Origin: Brochothrix campestris FSL F6-1037
GTDB lineage: Bacteria > Bacillota > Bacilli > Lactobacillales > Listeriaceae
Assembly (NCBI RefSeq): GCF_000525915.1
Contig: NZ_AODH01000040.1
Location: forward strand, 1-50,409
Reading direction: 5' to 3'
Length of the DNA: 50,409 nucleotides
Made by a program: the position numbers and the translations under genes
In this document: in pieces, positions 41,203 through 50,320 of the stretch
Layout of the letters: each line of letters begins with the position of its first letter
Position numbering within the stretch: the stretch's first letter is position 1
The notes under the pieces: generated by a model
What the model saw: the letters and a program-made list of their open reading frames with translations, nothing else
Told to the model about the DNA's origin: nothing
Database searches by the model: none

Positions 41203-41999
41203 CGTGGTGTTTTTGAATATTGTACAAACTCACTTGGTAACAGATGTGTATACTTTTTAAAAATATCAATAAAATAACGATAGTTATTAAACCCCACATC
41301 TAACGCTATCGTGCTAATTTTGTCTTCACCTTTTTCTAACCGAATAATGGCCTGAGCAATACGATAACGATTCAAATAATCATTAAACGTGTAGCCTGTC
41401 AGCGCTTTAAACCGCTTATTCAAATGTGTCTTGCTACGATTTACCTGTTCCGCAACATCGGTGACGGTGATTTTCTCTGCATAATGTTCTTCAATTAAGG
41501 TGAGTAATGCTTGTACACTTTTTGAACTTATCGTGGTTTTTTCTGTTTGATTAAAGACAAATAATTCACGGTGGCTCACTTCTTGTATTTTTTGATTAAA
41601 CAATTCGTATTGTTTTTGAACTGTCCGTCTATCTTTACAACGCGTCAGCACGTCCTCTAATTCATCGTGATTTAACGGCTTCAATAAATAGTCAGTGACA
41701 CCGTATCTTATCGCCTGTTTCGCCTTATTAAAATCATTATAGCCTGATATAATAATCGTTAAGAACACAAATGCTTTCCCTTCAAAATACTTTAAGACAT
41801 CCAACCCACTCATCAAAGGCATGTTGATATCAAGCAAAACAATGTCCGGTTTTATAGCTTCAATCTGTTGAACAGCACTGTGACCATCACTTGCCTCTCC
41901 ACAGATGACACATCCTGCTTTTTGCCAATTAACACTCATCTTTAGTCCTTCTCTAATGATATCTTCATCATCGACCAGCAATACTTTCAACACCCTCAT
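41199..41999 (-). CDS. YesN-type response regulator with AraC DNA-binding domain
   Basis: The 266-residue protein has a receiver domain (KVLLVDDEDIIREGLKMSV; phospho-Asp in IVLLDINMPLMSG; the Lys in DYLLKPLNHDEL) and a C-terminal AraC/XylS double HTH (KITVTDVAEQVNRSKTHLNK and TIALDVGFNNYRYFIDIFKK). I start at ATG 41999 rather than the GTG one codon before. It overlaps the remnant of its sensor kinase. YesN-like regulators usually control a nearby ABC importer; here the importer and most of the kinase are gone, so it may have lost its input. Confidence 0.9.
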   Translation of the reverse strand: MRVLKVLLVDDEDIIREGLKMSVNWQKAGCVICGEASDGHSAVQQIEAIKPDIVLLDINMPLMSGLDVLKYFEGKAFVFLTIIISGYNDFNKAKQAIRYGVTDYLLKPLNHDELEDVLTRCKDRRTVQKQYELFNQKIQEVSHRELFVFNQTEKTTISSKSVQALLTLIEEHYAEKITVTDVAEQVNRSKTHLNKRFKALTGYTFNDYLNRYRIAQAIIRLEKGEDKISTIALDVGFNNYRYFIDIFKKYTHLLPSEFVQYSKTPR

Positions 42000-42262
42000 C
42001 ACCCCCTATTAGTGGCAGTCTTAATTGAACACAGGTCCCTTTACCTCGTTCCGACTTAATCGTTAGTCCATAAGCTGCACCGAACATCAAATAAATACGT
42101 CGATGGGTATTATAGAGCCCCACGCTATTCGATTTGTTTTCCGTAGCTTCAAACCTCAATTGAATGTCTTTTAAACGTTCACTGTCAATACCGCCACCAT
42201 CATCGATAACGGTTAATAAACAGTGATTCCCTTCACGTTCCACCCTAATTGTGATAGAGAGC
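41968..42262 (-). pseudogene. Sensor histidine kinase remnant (HATPase C-terminal part)
   Basis: Only the last roughly 95 residues of a YesM-type kinase remain: TVIDDGGGIDSERLKDI (N/G1-like box), SVGLYNTHRRIYLMFG (G2 region) and ERGKGTCVQLRLPL. The sensor, membrane, HAMP and His-kinase regions are missing. Upstream, the coding sequence runs directly into another gene's N-terminal half. No ribosome binding site fits a functional start here. It is best read as the survivor of a deletion whose breakpoint is near 42255. Confidence 0.85.
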
Positions 42263-42601
42263 TTCGTTTTTAGATGTATATTTCTCAAAGAGGTTTTCAT
42301 CGGTCAATTTTGATTTGTTCAGTCCGCCAAACATGACATCTGCATAAGGTTTATCCTTTTCAGATGAAATTCGCTTGAGTAATTCACCAGTGCCTGCAGA
42401 TACTAGTTCGACCTTAATACCTGTTTCGTCTTCGAACATCGGTATCAATGTATTAACAATATTTTCACTGTTTGGTGAATAGACAACTAGTGTTTTATCT
42501 TCTTTTTTATCTGATTCTTTTGAAGAACTCTCATTCCCACACGCTACTAAAACAGTCATTAATAATAATGCAACAACCAGTAAACCTGCCATTTTTTTCA
42601 T
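42245..42601 (-). pseudogene. Iron-type ABC substrate-binding lipoprotein, truncated
   Basis: It has a lipoprotein signal (MKKMAGLLVVALLLMTVLVA followed by Cys, lipobox LVAC). Then comes the start of a Fe(III)/AfuA-like binding protein: KTLVVYSPNSENIVNTLIPM, ETGIKVELVSAGTGELLKRI and DVMFGGLNKSKL. It ends after 118 residues where such proteins run to about 340-360. The last codons overlap kinase sequence in another frame, so a deletion has fused the 5' part of this gene to the 3' part of the kinase. A ribosome binding site and a cre upstream suggest the stub is still expressed. Confidence 0.85.
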
Positions 42602-42644
42602 TGGTAAATCCTCCTTAGTTTTGATAATTAAATCATATCACATA

Positions 42645-42658
42645 CTAAAGCGCTTACA
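42645..42658. promoter_or_regulatory. cre site upstream of the truncated binding-protein gene
   Basis: CTAAAGCGCTTACA, whose complement TGTAAGCGCTTTAG is a near-consensus CcpA site, lies 44 bases before the start codon at 42601. It implies the lost transporter was under catabolite control. Confidence 0.65.
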
Positions 42659-42805
42659 ATGCTAATATAGAACACTTTTACGCACTATAGAACAGCTGTT
42701 AAAGTCTAATAACACCTCAATACAATTGACTTCTCACAACAGAAATGTTAACCTTAGACTCATCATTTAACGCGTTAAAGCGTGTTGGTTAAGGAGCTTT
42801 TATTT

Positions 42806-44182
42806 ATGAAACATCGTTCTGCTATTATCGAGGCGTTATTATTACTCAGCCTCATTCTCATTATTTTAGGTGTTAGTGTTATTAAATACCACCTTGCGCC
42901 ACAAGTACCTATCCTCGTTTGTATCGGCCTGTTGCTCATTTGGGCAAAAGTACATCGTGTCGCTTGGCAAAAAATCCATACCGGGATTACTAACGGGATT
43001 GCGACTGGACTCATTCCGATGATTATTTTCATTCTCATCGGTGCCTTGATTGGCGTTTGGATTGCTGCTGGCATAATTCCATCCATGATGTTTTATGGCT
43101 TTCATCTTATCAATCCGCAGTTGTTTATCCCCTCAGTGTTTGTGATTAGTGCCATCGTTGGTGTAGCAGTCGGCAGTGCTTTCACTGTTGTGTCAACCGT
43201 TGGGATTGCCTTCTTAGGAATTGGCTTGTCGATGGGCTTTTCACCTGCGATTATTGCTGGGGCTGTTATTTCAGGCGCTGTCTTTGGTGACAAAATGTCT
43301 CCTTTATCCGATAGCACCAATTTAGCAGCTGCCATTGCAGAAGTTGATTTATTTTTACATATCCGTAATCTGATGTGGACGACCATTCCAGCTTTTTTTA
43401 TCGCCTTAATCGGCTTTTGTTTGCTCGGCTTAACCAAAACGGCCACTTCGTTCGATCAAATCACAACAATTTCAACAGCATTGGCTGCCAATTTCTCGAT
43501 TAATTGGTGGGTTTTACTGCCACTTCTCCTCATCTTCTTATGTGCTCAATTGAAGTTACCGGCAATCCCCACACTTTTTTTATCGATTGGCGTTGGGGTC
43601 ATCATCCTGCTACTGACCCAAAAACATTCCGTTCAATCCGTTGCTGCCATTATTCAAGATGGCTATGTCGCACGAACAAACAACGAACTGCTTAATTCTC
43701 TTCTTACCCACGGTGGCATCCAAAGTATGATGTGGTCAATTTCATTAATTATTTTAGCTTTAGCCTTAGGTGGGTTGCTCGTTGAACTCGGTATTATAAA
43801 AACACTAATGGACGCCTTAATTCGACAACTAACAACTACTGGGCAGTTAATTTTAACAACCGCCCTTAGTTGTATCGGCATCAATTTACTAATTGGCGAA
43901 CAATATTTAGCAATTATTTTACCTGGAAACGCCTTTAAATCAACTTATGAGAAGGCTGGTCTTCATCCATTAGCACTTTCTCGTGTACTCGAAGATTCCG
44001 GTGCCGTGGTCAATTCACTTGTTCCGTGGAGTGTCAGCGGTGTATTTATGGCTTCGACCTTAGGCGTTGCAACGATTGAGTATTTACCCTATGCTTTTTT
44101 CTGTTTGCTCTGTCCCTTGCTTACTGTATTAGCTGGGTTCACAAATCTGAGTATTAAAAAAACTAACAAGTCAACTATCTAA
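42806..44182 (+). CDS. nhaC: NhaC-family Na+/H+ antiporter
   Basis: The protein of about 458 residues has some eleven hydrophobic segments and NhaC-family landmarks: ALIGVWIAAGIIPSMMFYG, VGSAFTVVSTVGIAFLGIG, GAVFGDKMSPLSDSTNLAA and a C-terminal LEDSGAVVNSLVPWSVSGVF. The family exchanges Na+ (sometimes organic anions such as malate/lactate) for protons. I choose the ATG at 42806 because AAGGAG lies 9 bases before it; an in-frame start 8 codons upstream lacks one. It is followed by a hairpin and a second Mga-type regulator, possibly its controller. Confidence 0.88.
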   Translation: MKHRSAIIEALLLLSLILIILGVSVIKYHLAPQVPILVCIGLLLIWAKVHRVAWQKIHTGITNGIATGLIPMIIFILIGALIGVWIAAGIIPSMMFYGFHLINPQLFIPSVFVISAIVGVAVGSAFTVVSTVGIAFLGIGLSMGFSPAIIAGAVISGAVFGDKMSPLSDSTNLAAAIAEVDLFLHIRNLMWTTIPAFFIALIGFCLLGLTKTATSFDQITTISTALAANFSINWWVLLPLLLIFLCAQLKLPAIPTLFLSIGVGVIILLLTQKHSVQSVAAIIQDGYVARTNNELLNSLLTHGGIQSMMWSISLIILALALGGLLVELGIIKTLMDALIRQLTTTGQLILTTALSCIGINLLIGEQYLAIILPGNAFKSTYEKAGLHPLALSRVLEDSGAVVNSLVPWSVSGVFMASTLGVATIEYLPYAFFCLLCPLLTVLAGFTNLSIKKTNKSTI

Positions 44183-44200
44183 CTAAAAGATAGTTGACTT
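44168..44200 (+). terminator. Hairpin overlapping the nhaC stop
   Basis: AAGTCAACTATCT (44168-44180) and AGATAGTTGACTT (44188-44200) are perfect 13-base arms, and the stop codon sits in the loop edge. Only a short T-poor stretch (TAGTAATAG) follows, so termination may be partial. Confidence 0.6.
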
Positions 44201-44257
44201 TAGTAATAGAAAAACTGTATCCTTGTATTATTATAAGTAATGTAAGGAGTGGCTCAT

Positions 44258-45770
44258 TTGAGACGAATACTAGCACCGGCACGTCAGCGTCAACTACTTT
44301 TCATCGAAACATTAATTGACAACGATGATTGGATTACTCTAGCTTCAATCTCACAAAAAATCGGCTGTTCAGAGCGTATTTTGAAAAACGACATCACTGA
44401 TCTCAACTTACTATTTGCACCGTTTTCCATTGATACGTCACGTAAAAATGGTGTACGCATCGAGTACCCCGTTAATTATTCGATTGACTATATTTATACC
44501 GTTTTTCTGCAAGAAAGTATCGAGTTTAGATTATTAGAAATGCTTTTTTCAGCCAAAGATGTTAGTGAATCTGATATTTATGAGACGTTATACATCAGTG
44601 ACTCTAGTCTTAAGCGTTTAATTAACCGTGTCAATGTCATATTAGCTGAACATTCCATTTACATCTCAACTAAGCCTTATAACCTATGCGGTGATGAATT
44701 AGCCATTCGTAATTTCATCACACATTATTATGGTGAAAAATACCCTCGTGGTAACTTGCCCTATTCAACAGAGCAATTGAATTTTTTAACAGCTGTGTTC
44801 AAACGCTTCGCAAAAAAAAATCGATATCACGCTGAATTATCCAGATGTCAACCAGTTACGTTCAGCGACCTTATCTAACATTATTCGGATGCAGCAAGGG
44901 TACTCCCTTCCAAATATTACTGCTACCCCTTCGTTTGAATGGGTCATTACAAACATGTTAGAACAAACCGAAATAGAGCATCAATTTTTACACTTATTCG
45001 GCATTGTCTTAACTCCTGATACCGTGCGTGAAATATTATATGTGTTTTCAAAACCTGACTTTGTTTTTAATGCCTCTCATTTAAAACAAAAAGTCCTTTC
45101 ACACCCTGACACAATTGGCGTTACCGTGACTTATATTGAATCATTTTTAACTGATTTGTCGAATGACTTAGACCTCCCAATTGATGACATCGAGCAGCTC
45201 ACCTTTGAAATATTCAACATCACTGTTTGGTCAAGCGGCTTAAATTACATACTATTTAATAAGAAGGAATCATTTTTACACTATGTAACGACCGAATATC
45301 CCAATTTCGTAAATAAAGTCAAAGAAGCACTGCCACGATTGATTTTTATCTCTGATTATCAATGGAAAGAGGCCTCTTTTAACGAGTTTTTATATACTAT
45401 TATGATCCATTGGCCTAACTTAACAAAACATCTCATTGAACAGATTAAACCGATTAGAGTCGGCGTGTTTTGTGATTTTGACGAAGAACATTCACACCTT
45501 ATTATTGACATTCTTAACCATCATTTTGGTTCTCATGTTCAAAGCCAAGTACTCGAAGCACTTGAAGAAGCTGAAGCACTCGAAGAAAGCCGAGAATACG
45601 ATGTCATTTTAACGACAATTTCAAATATGTCATTCAAATCAAACCATACAATCTGTATTAACTCGATTCCGACAATACATGACTGGAAAACAATTCAAAA
45701 AATCATCAGTCAAAATGATGTGCACACTAATGCTGTTGCTACAAAATTCATTTCTTTTGAAAACCGCTAA
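44258..45770 (+). CDS. Mga/AtxA-type PRD-containing regulator 2 (frameshifted)
   Basis: About 504 residues joined across A9 44812-44820. It is a paralogue of the regulator at 37950: the HTH region LASISQKIGCSERILKNDIT, KNGVRIEYPVNYSIDYIYTV (compare KKGVKLEYPTNYSLEFVFQQ), and the C-terminal RVGVFCDFDEEHSHLIIDIL match it closely. AAGGAG is best spaced to a TTG start at 44258; a GTG at 44249 overlaps it. PRD-like middle domains imply PTS input. The short gap after nhaC suggests partly shared transcription. Target genes unknown. Confidence 0.8.
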
Positions 45771-45777
45771 GACAATT

Positions 45778-45834
45778 AAAAAGAAGTCCTTCGATAGAGC
45801 CATTAGTAATGGTATCATTGAAGGACTTCTTTTT
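45778..45834. terminator. Bidirectional terminator between regulator 2 and gtrA
   Basis: Outer arms AAAAAGAAGTCCTTC (45778-45792) and GAAGGACTTCTTTTT (45820-45834) are perfect, with an inner stem CCATT/AATGG. A and T tracts on both sides suit both convergent genes. Confidence 0.9.
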
Positions 45835-45837
45835 AGT

Positions 45838-46230
45838 TTATTTAAATACGAACCATTTACTTGCAACATAGTTAACCGCAATAACGACAACATTTGCTGC
45901 TATTTTAGCCACAAGTGTTGGCATTCCCAAATGGATACAACCAAACGTAACCACAATATCAATCAAAAGGGATGCGAGTCGAACACTTACAAATGACATT
46001 GCTTCAATCACGGTCGCTTGCCGTGTTTTGTTATGACTACGAAACACCCAATACTTATTACTGACATAGGCAAATAGTAACGCACAGACATTCGCTATCG
46101 TCACACTCCAAGATACATTTAAAACCGTTGTCTCATCCATTAAATAAAAAACACTAAGATTAACTAGTGTTGTTACACCGCCCATTAAAACATAGAGAAT
46201 CAATTCTTTTTGAAATAACTTTACCATCAT
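45838..46230 (-). CDS. GtrA-family membrane protein
   Basis: The 130-residue protein has four hydrophobic segments and the GtrA pattern: LYVLMGGVTTLVNLSVFYLM, FAYVSNKYWVFRSH and VAINYVASKWFVFK at the C terminus. GtrA proteins are thought to help move undecaprenyl-linked sugars across the membrane for cell-surface glycosylation. AAGGAG precedes the ATG. It is monocistronic; no glycosyltransferase partner is adjacent, though wall-polymer glycosyltransferases occur earlier in the window. Confidence 0.88.
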   Translation of the reverse strand: MMVKLFQKELILYVLMGGVTTLVNLSVFYLMDETTVLNVSWSVTIANVCALLFAYVSNKYWVFRSHNKTRQATVIEAMSFVSVRLASLLIDIVVTFGCIHLGMPTLVAKIAANVVVIAVNYVASKWFVFK

Positions 46231-46432
46231 AATCTCCTTTGATTCATTGATTTATCTTAGTTTATCATGAAGTTTAGCTTCACGACCAGTTACACTCTCA
46301 TTCCATCAGATGATTATTAGTTTCTTCCAGCTGTACTATGTGGTATAGTTCAGTTATCTAGTAATCGGTTACATTAAAACCAGTCCCCATGCTTACTTTA
46401 GTATAAAAATAAACTAACAAAGGAGTTTTTAG

Positions 46433-47926
46433 ATGAACTTTTTCAAACGGGCACTCACGAGTATTTCTCGTAAAAAGGGTAAATCACTCTTGCTTTTTGC
46501 GATTGTTTTTATTTTAGGGAACGTGATTGCAGGAGCAGTTTCGATTTCACAAGCAACAAATAAGGTTGAACAAACCGTCAAAAATCAACTTGGCGCACAA
46601 GCAACGATTGATTTATCGAAAGAAAAGATGAAACAATTGATGGACGCCTCCGAGGATGAGGAAGTTGATTATCCAAAACCGCCTTCAAAAGATGTTATTA
46701 CTAAAATTGGACAGCTTGATACGGTTAAATATTACGACTATAATATTTCCGATTACTATAATTCGAAAAAGGTGAAAGCTTATCTGTCGCCTGAAGATGA
46801 AAAATACGGTAATAGTAGCTCTTTGAGCATCCGAGGTGTGCAATATGCCCCTTTAATTGATGTGAAAGAAAACAAAATCAAGCTTGATAGCGGCACGACC
46901 TTTACAGATGACCAAATTAAAAATGGTGCTAATGTTGTCATCGTTTCTTCACAGGTCGCTAAGCTCAACAACCTCTCTGTTGGCGATAACTTTTTAGTAG
47001 ACAATGTGTACCTTTCTTATGATGATGATAAAGAAAAAGAACTCTTTTCTAAGGAGTATTCTTACAAGGTGATTGGTATTTTCACACCAACAAAACTAGA
47101 TACAGCAAAAAAACTCAGCGCAGATAAAAAAGCTGAACAAGAATGGCAAGCAAATGAACAAATTAACACCATCTATTTACCTAACAAAGTCGTTTCAAAA
47201 GCAAACACTGCTTTCCAAAAAGAAGCAATGAAAAAAGATAAAAATTCCGCTGAAGGTATGACCGAAGCTGAACTGGCAGAATACACTAAGAATATCGGTA
47301 ACGAGGACGGATACGAGTCTGTTTTCGTAGTAAAAACACCTGAGGATATGCCTAACTTCGTTGCCGACGCTTCAACCATCTTACCAAAAGATTACGCGAT
47401 TGTTTCAGCTCAAGATGACTACGACTCCATTTCTGGCTCGATGAACAAGGTCGCTAAGTTTTCAAAATACATCTTGTTGGCAGCTGCTGCAGCCTCGGTC
47501 ATTATTTTGACGCTCGTTATCATTTTATTTATCCGCGATCGTAAAAAAGAATTAGGCATTTACCTGTCATTAGGTGAAAAGAAACTTAAAATCATCGGTC
47601 AAATTTTCATTGAAGTGCTACTCGTAGCTTTTATCGCGATTTCATTGTCGCTCTTCACTGGTAATCTCCTTGCCAAAAACGTGTCGACTTCATTGATTAC
47701 GAATGATGCCAAGACTGACGATATGAACGGTGGCTCAATGTCCTATTCACACTTTAGCACAAACTCAACAGTGGACTTTGATTCGGTTAAAGATGCTTAT
47801 GCGGTAACCATTGATGCCCCTTATATCGCACTCTTCTATCTCTTTGGTCTTGTCACAGTGATTTTATCAACCGTTCTACCCATGCTTTATATTTTACGAC
47901 TCAATCCTAAAAAAATAATGATGTAA
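46433..47926 (+). CDS. ABC transporter permease (MacB/FtsX type)
   Basis: The 497-residue protein has an N-terminal membrane helix (KSLLLFAIVFILGNVIAGAV). A large extracytoplasmic domain (about 45-335, lysine/aspartate-rich MacB-like periplasmic core) follows, then an FtsX-like C-terminal part with three membrane helices (VIILTLVIILFIRDRKKELGI, IEVLLVAFIAISLSLFTGNLL and LFYLFGLVTVILSTVLPMLY). FIRDRKKELGIYLSLGEKK is the typical cytoplasmic coupling segment. Such permeases export peptides or lipoproteins or sense cell-wall antibiotics. It starts a three-gene operon with its ATPase and a PASTA protein. Confidence 0.88.
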   Translation: MNFFKRALTSISRKKGKSLLLFAIVFILGNVIAGAVSISQATNKVEQTVKNQLGAQATIDLSKEKMKQLMDASEDEEVDYPKPPSKDVITKIGQLDTVKYYDYNISDYYNSKKVKAYLSPEDEKYGNSSSLSIRGVQYAPLIDVKENKIKLDSGTTFTDDQIKNGANVVIVSSQVAKLNNLSVGDNFLVDNVYLSYDDDKEKELFSKEYSYKVIGIFTPTKLDTAKKLSADKKAEQEWQANEQINTIYLPNKVVSKANTAFQKEAMKKDKNSAEGMTEAELAEYTKNIGNEDGYESVFVVKTPEDMPNFVADASTILPKDYAIVSAQDDYDSISGSMNKVAKFSKYILLAAAAASVIILTLVIILFIRDRKKELGIYLSLGEKKLKIIGQIFIEVLLVAFIAISLSLFTGNLLAKNVSTSLITNDAKTDDMNGGSMSYSHFSTNSTVDFDSVKDAYAVTIDAPYIALFYLFGLVTVILSTVLPMLYILRLNPKKIMM

Positions 47927-47939
47927 GGACGTGACTGCT

Positions 47940-48614
47940 ATGAGTATTTTAACTGTCAAAGATGTCGATTATTTTTACCAAGACGGTGATCGTCAGCGCT
48001 ATATACTAAAAGATACCAATCTCACCTTTGAAAAAGGCAAATTTTATACGATTGTTGGCCAGTCTGGCTCTGGTAAATCAACTTTTTTATCATTGATTAG
48101 TGGATTGGATACCCCTCATAAAGGTGATATTTTATATCACAATGAAAACATCAAAACAATCGGCTATGAGCAATATCGTCGCAATGATATGAGTATTATT
48201 TTTCAAAGTTACAACTTAATTCCTTATTTAACTGCCGTCGAGAACGTGCTTGTTCCAATGTCAATTACAACCAATGAGATTCCCAGCGACCATCAAGAAG
48301 TTGCCTTAAATCTCCTTGATTATATCGGTTTAAATCGCGACAAGGCGACGCGTGTCGTGACACAATTATCTGGTGGAGAACAACAGCGAGTTGCGATTGC
48401 CCGAGCATTAGCGACCAATGTCGATATTATTTTAGCAGATGAGCCGACCGGAAACCTCGATGAAGAAATGGAACAAGAAATCGTAGCGATTTTCAAGGAG
48501 CTCGCCCATCAGCATAATAAGTGTATAATTGTTGTAACGCATTCATCAGAAATCGCAGAATTGTCTGATGAAACGTACTATTTGCACAAGGGGGCTTTTA
48601 GCAAAGATGAGTGA
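47940..48614 (+). CDS. ABC transporter ATP-binding protein (MacB/LolD type)
   Basis: The 224-residue ATPase has Walker [20 protein letters not shown], the Q-loop [17 protein letters not shown], the signature [16 protein letters not shown], Walker [13 protein letters not shown] and the switch histidine in [10 protein letters not shown] take the ATG at 47940 ([16 protein letters not shown]), since an upstream GTG sits on the ribosome binding site. It follows the permease by 13 bases and overlaps the PASTA gene (ATGAGTGA), so the three are translated together. Confidence 0.93.
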   Translation: MSILTVKDVDYFYQDGDRQRYILKDTNLTFEKGKFYTIVGQSGSGKSTFLSLISGLDTPHKGDILYHNENIKTIGYEQYRRNDMSIIFQSYNLIPYLTAVENVLVPMSITTNEIPSDHQEVALNLLDYIGLNRDKATRVVTQLSGGEQQRVAIARALATNVDIILADEPTGNLDEEMEQEIVAIFKELAHQHNKCIIVVTHSSEIAELSDETYYLHKGAFSKDE

Positions 48615-50083
48615 TTTTTTATCTAATTTTGAAAATAAAAATTACCAAAAACGCAATGGTGAAACGCCTAAGAGTGACCCACCTAAACAGACACCTTCTC
48701 CCAATACGGCAAAGGTTAAAACTAACGAAACCAATAAGCCTAAGGTCTCAACTGGTTCAAGGTCGACTAAAAGCACACGCTCTACTTCAGCAGATGATGT
48801 CAATCCGAATGAAAACATGATGATTGACCCGACTTATCAAAAGAAGAAGCGTAAAAAACGACTTATAATTACTGCTATTTGTGTTATCACAATTGGTTTA
48901 TTATGGTGGTTATACTTCAGTATGACACATGTGCCTTTACCCAATTTTGTTGATAAGAATATTAGCGAGGTTCGCACCTGGGCGAATACAAATAATATTA
49001 CCATTGAAACGGAGCAAAAATACAACACTAAAACTGACGCAAATATCGTCTTAGCACAAAATAAAAAAGTTAAAACACAGATTAAAAAAGGCAGTGTGTT
49101 AACGGTGACGCTTAGTATTGGTCCCAATCCAGATGAAGTGATTAAGCTGCCACAATTTAAAGAAATGACCAAAAGCGAGGCCCAGCAATGGATTGATAGT
49201 CAAAAAGCTGAAAACATTTCGATCACAGATGAATTCAGTGCTAAAATCGCCAAAAACAAATTTATCAAGCAACGTTTTCTAGCTGATGATGTGTCTGAAA
49301 CGAACTACAAGCGCAAAGATCAATTACTGCTTTACTATTCTAAAGGTGTCGAAGTATTCGAAAAAAACATCGATGTTCCTGATTTCAGCAAGAAAACAAA
49401 AGATGAAGTGACTCAGTGGGGTCAAGATAACGATGTCAAAATCACGTTTGAAAATGGCACCAGTGATTCAATTGAAGTCGGTACGGTTATCTCACAAAGT
49501 TTAAAAAAAAGGCACTAAAATCGCCAAAAAATCACAGGTAACTGTGACAATATCGACCTTACAAGTACCAAACTTCAATGACTATACCCTTGAATCAGCG
49601 GCTGAGATTGAAGGGATTTCGACCAATATTAAGAAGCGCTTCTCTACGAGCGCACCTTATGGCTCGTTAATCTCACAATCACTCGAAGCTGGTACTTTCA
49701 TCGATGATAAGGCGAATGACAAAGCGATTACGGTCGTTTATTCAGCGGGTAAGCCTTATTTAAAAAGCTATTTTGGTAGTTTAGAGGGGGAATTGGCTGA
49801 ATCCTTCTACAATGATTACACCGTTAACGGCGCCAATATTAACTATACGATTCATAGTGTCGATTCGGCTGAAGAACGAGGCACAGTCGTCGAAATGAGT
49901 AATTACAACGCCTATGTGGCGATGGACTACACTGTTTCAATTGGCATTAGTAATGGCAGTGGCTACACTCCAACCGCCGACAACACACGTGCTGACGATG
50001 AGTCAGACGTTGTTGGGGATACTGAAGAAGCCGTTCTTCCTTCTGATACGAAAAAAACAGCTTCTTCTGATTCAAACGACTAG
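48607..50083 (+). CDS. Membrane protein with extracytoplasmic PASTA-like domains (frameshifted)
   Basis: About 492 residues joined across A9 49503-49511. It has a cytoplasmic Ser/Thr/Lys-rich N terminus (1-85), one membrane helix (KKRLIITAICVITIGLLWWL) and then PASTA-like repeats starting VPLPNFVDKNISEVRTWA, IKLPQFKEMTKSEAQQWI, IDVPDFSKKTKDEVTQWG and LQVPNFNDYTLESAAEIE. Each ends with an ISQSL-type strand. A C-terminal unique domain and an acidic tail follow. PASTA domains in kinases and PBPs bind peptidoglycan fragments, but no kinase domain is present here. Operon coupling to the ABC genes suggests wall sensing or anchoring of the transporter. Exact role unknown. Confidence 0.8.
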
Positions 50084-50218
50084 CAAAAAAGCGGTTCTAT
50101 AATTTATGGTGTTGGTGAATTTTCACTGATGCCTATTTTTTCGTAAAAAAATAGCAACATTTTCAAAATCCCTATAATAATTAAGTCACCACAACAAATT
50201 TATAAGGGGGATTCGACA

Positions 50219-50320
50219 ATGTCAGCTATCACTTTTAACAATATCGCGAATTTCCTCATGGAATTACAGAATGAATCTATTTCTTTTCCAAAAACATTGG
50301 TGTTTAACTCAGTTAATTAA
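50219..50320 (+). CDS. Small ORF of 33 codons, unidentified
   Basis: ATG at 50219 follows a strong AAGGGGG ribosome binding site and a TATAAT-like -10 at about 50174. It encodes MSAITFNNIANFLMELQNES and ends at TAA 50318-50320. In another frame the DNA after about 50280 stays open with a hydrophobic stretch (VLSYFVYFGITLLTHL), so this may be the start of a longer frameshifted gene. The rest of 50084-50409 shows no clear terminator or other feature. Confidence 0.35.
   Translation: MSAITFNNIANFLMELQNESISFPKTLVFNSVN

Noticed and set aside
42866..43446. Antisense frames opposite nhaC
   Set aside because: The plus-strand antiporter is full length with family motifs; antisense frames have no initiation signals.
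45679..45996. 105-codon plus-strand frame across the end of regulator 2
   Set aside because: It runs through the bidirectional terminator and antisense to gtrA, with no ribosome binding site.
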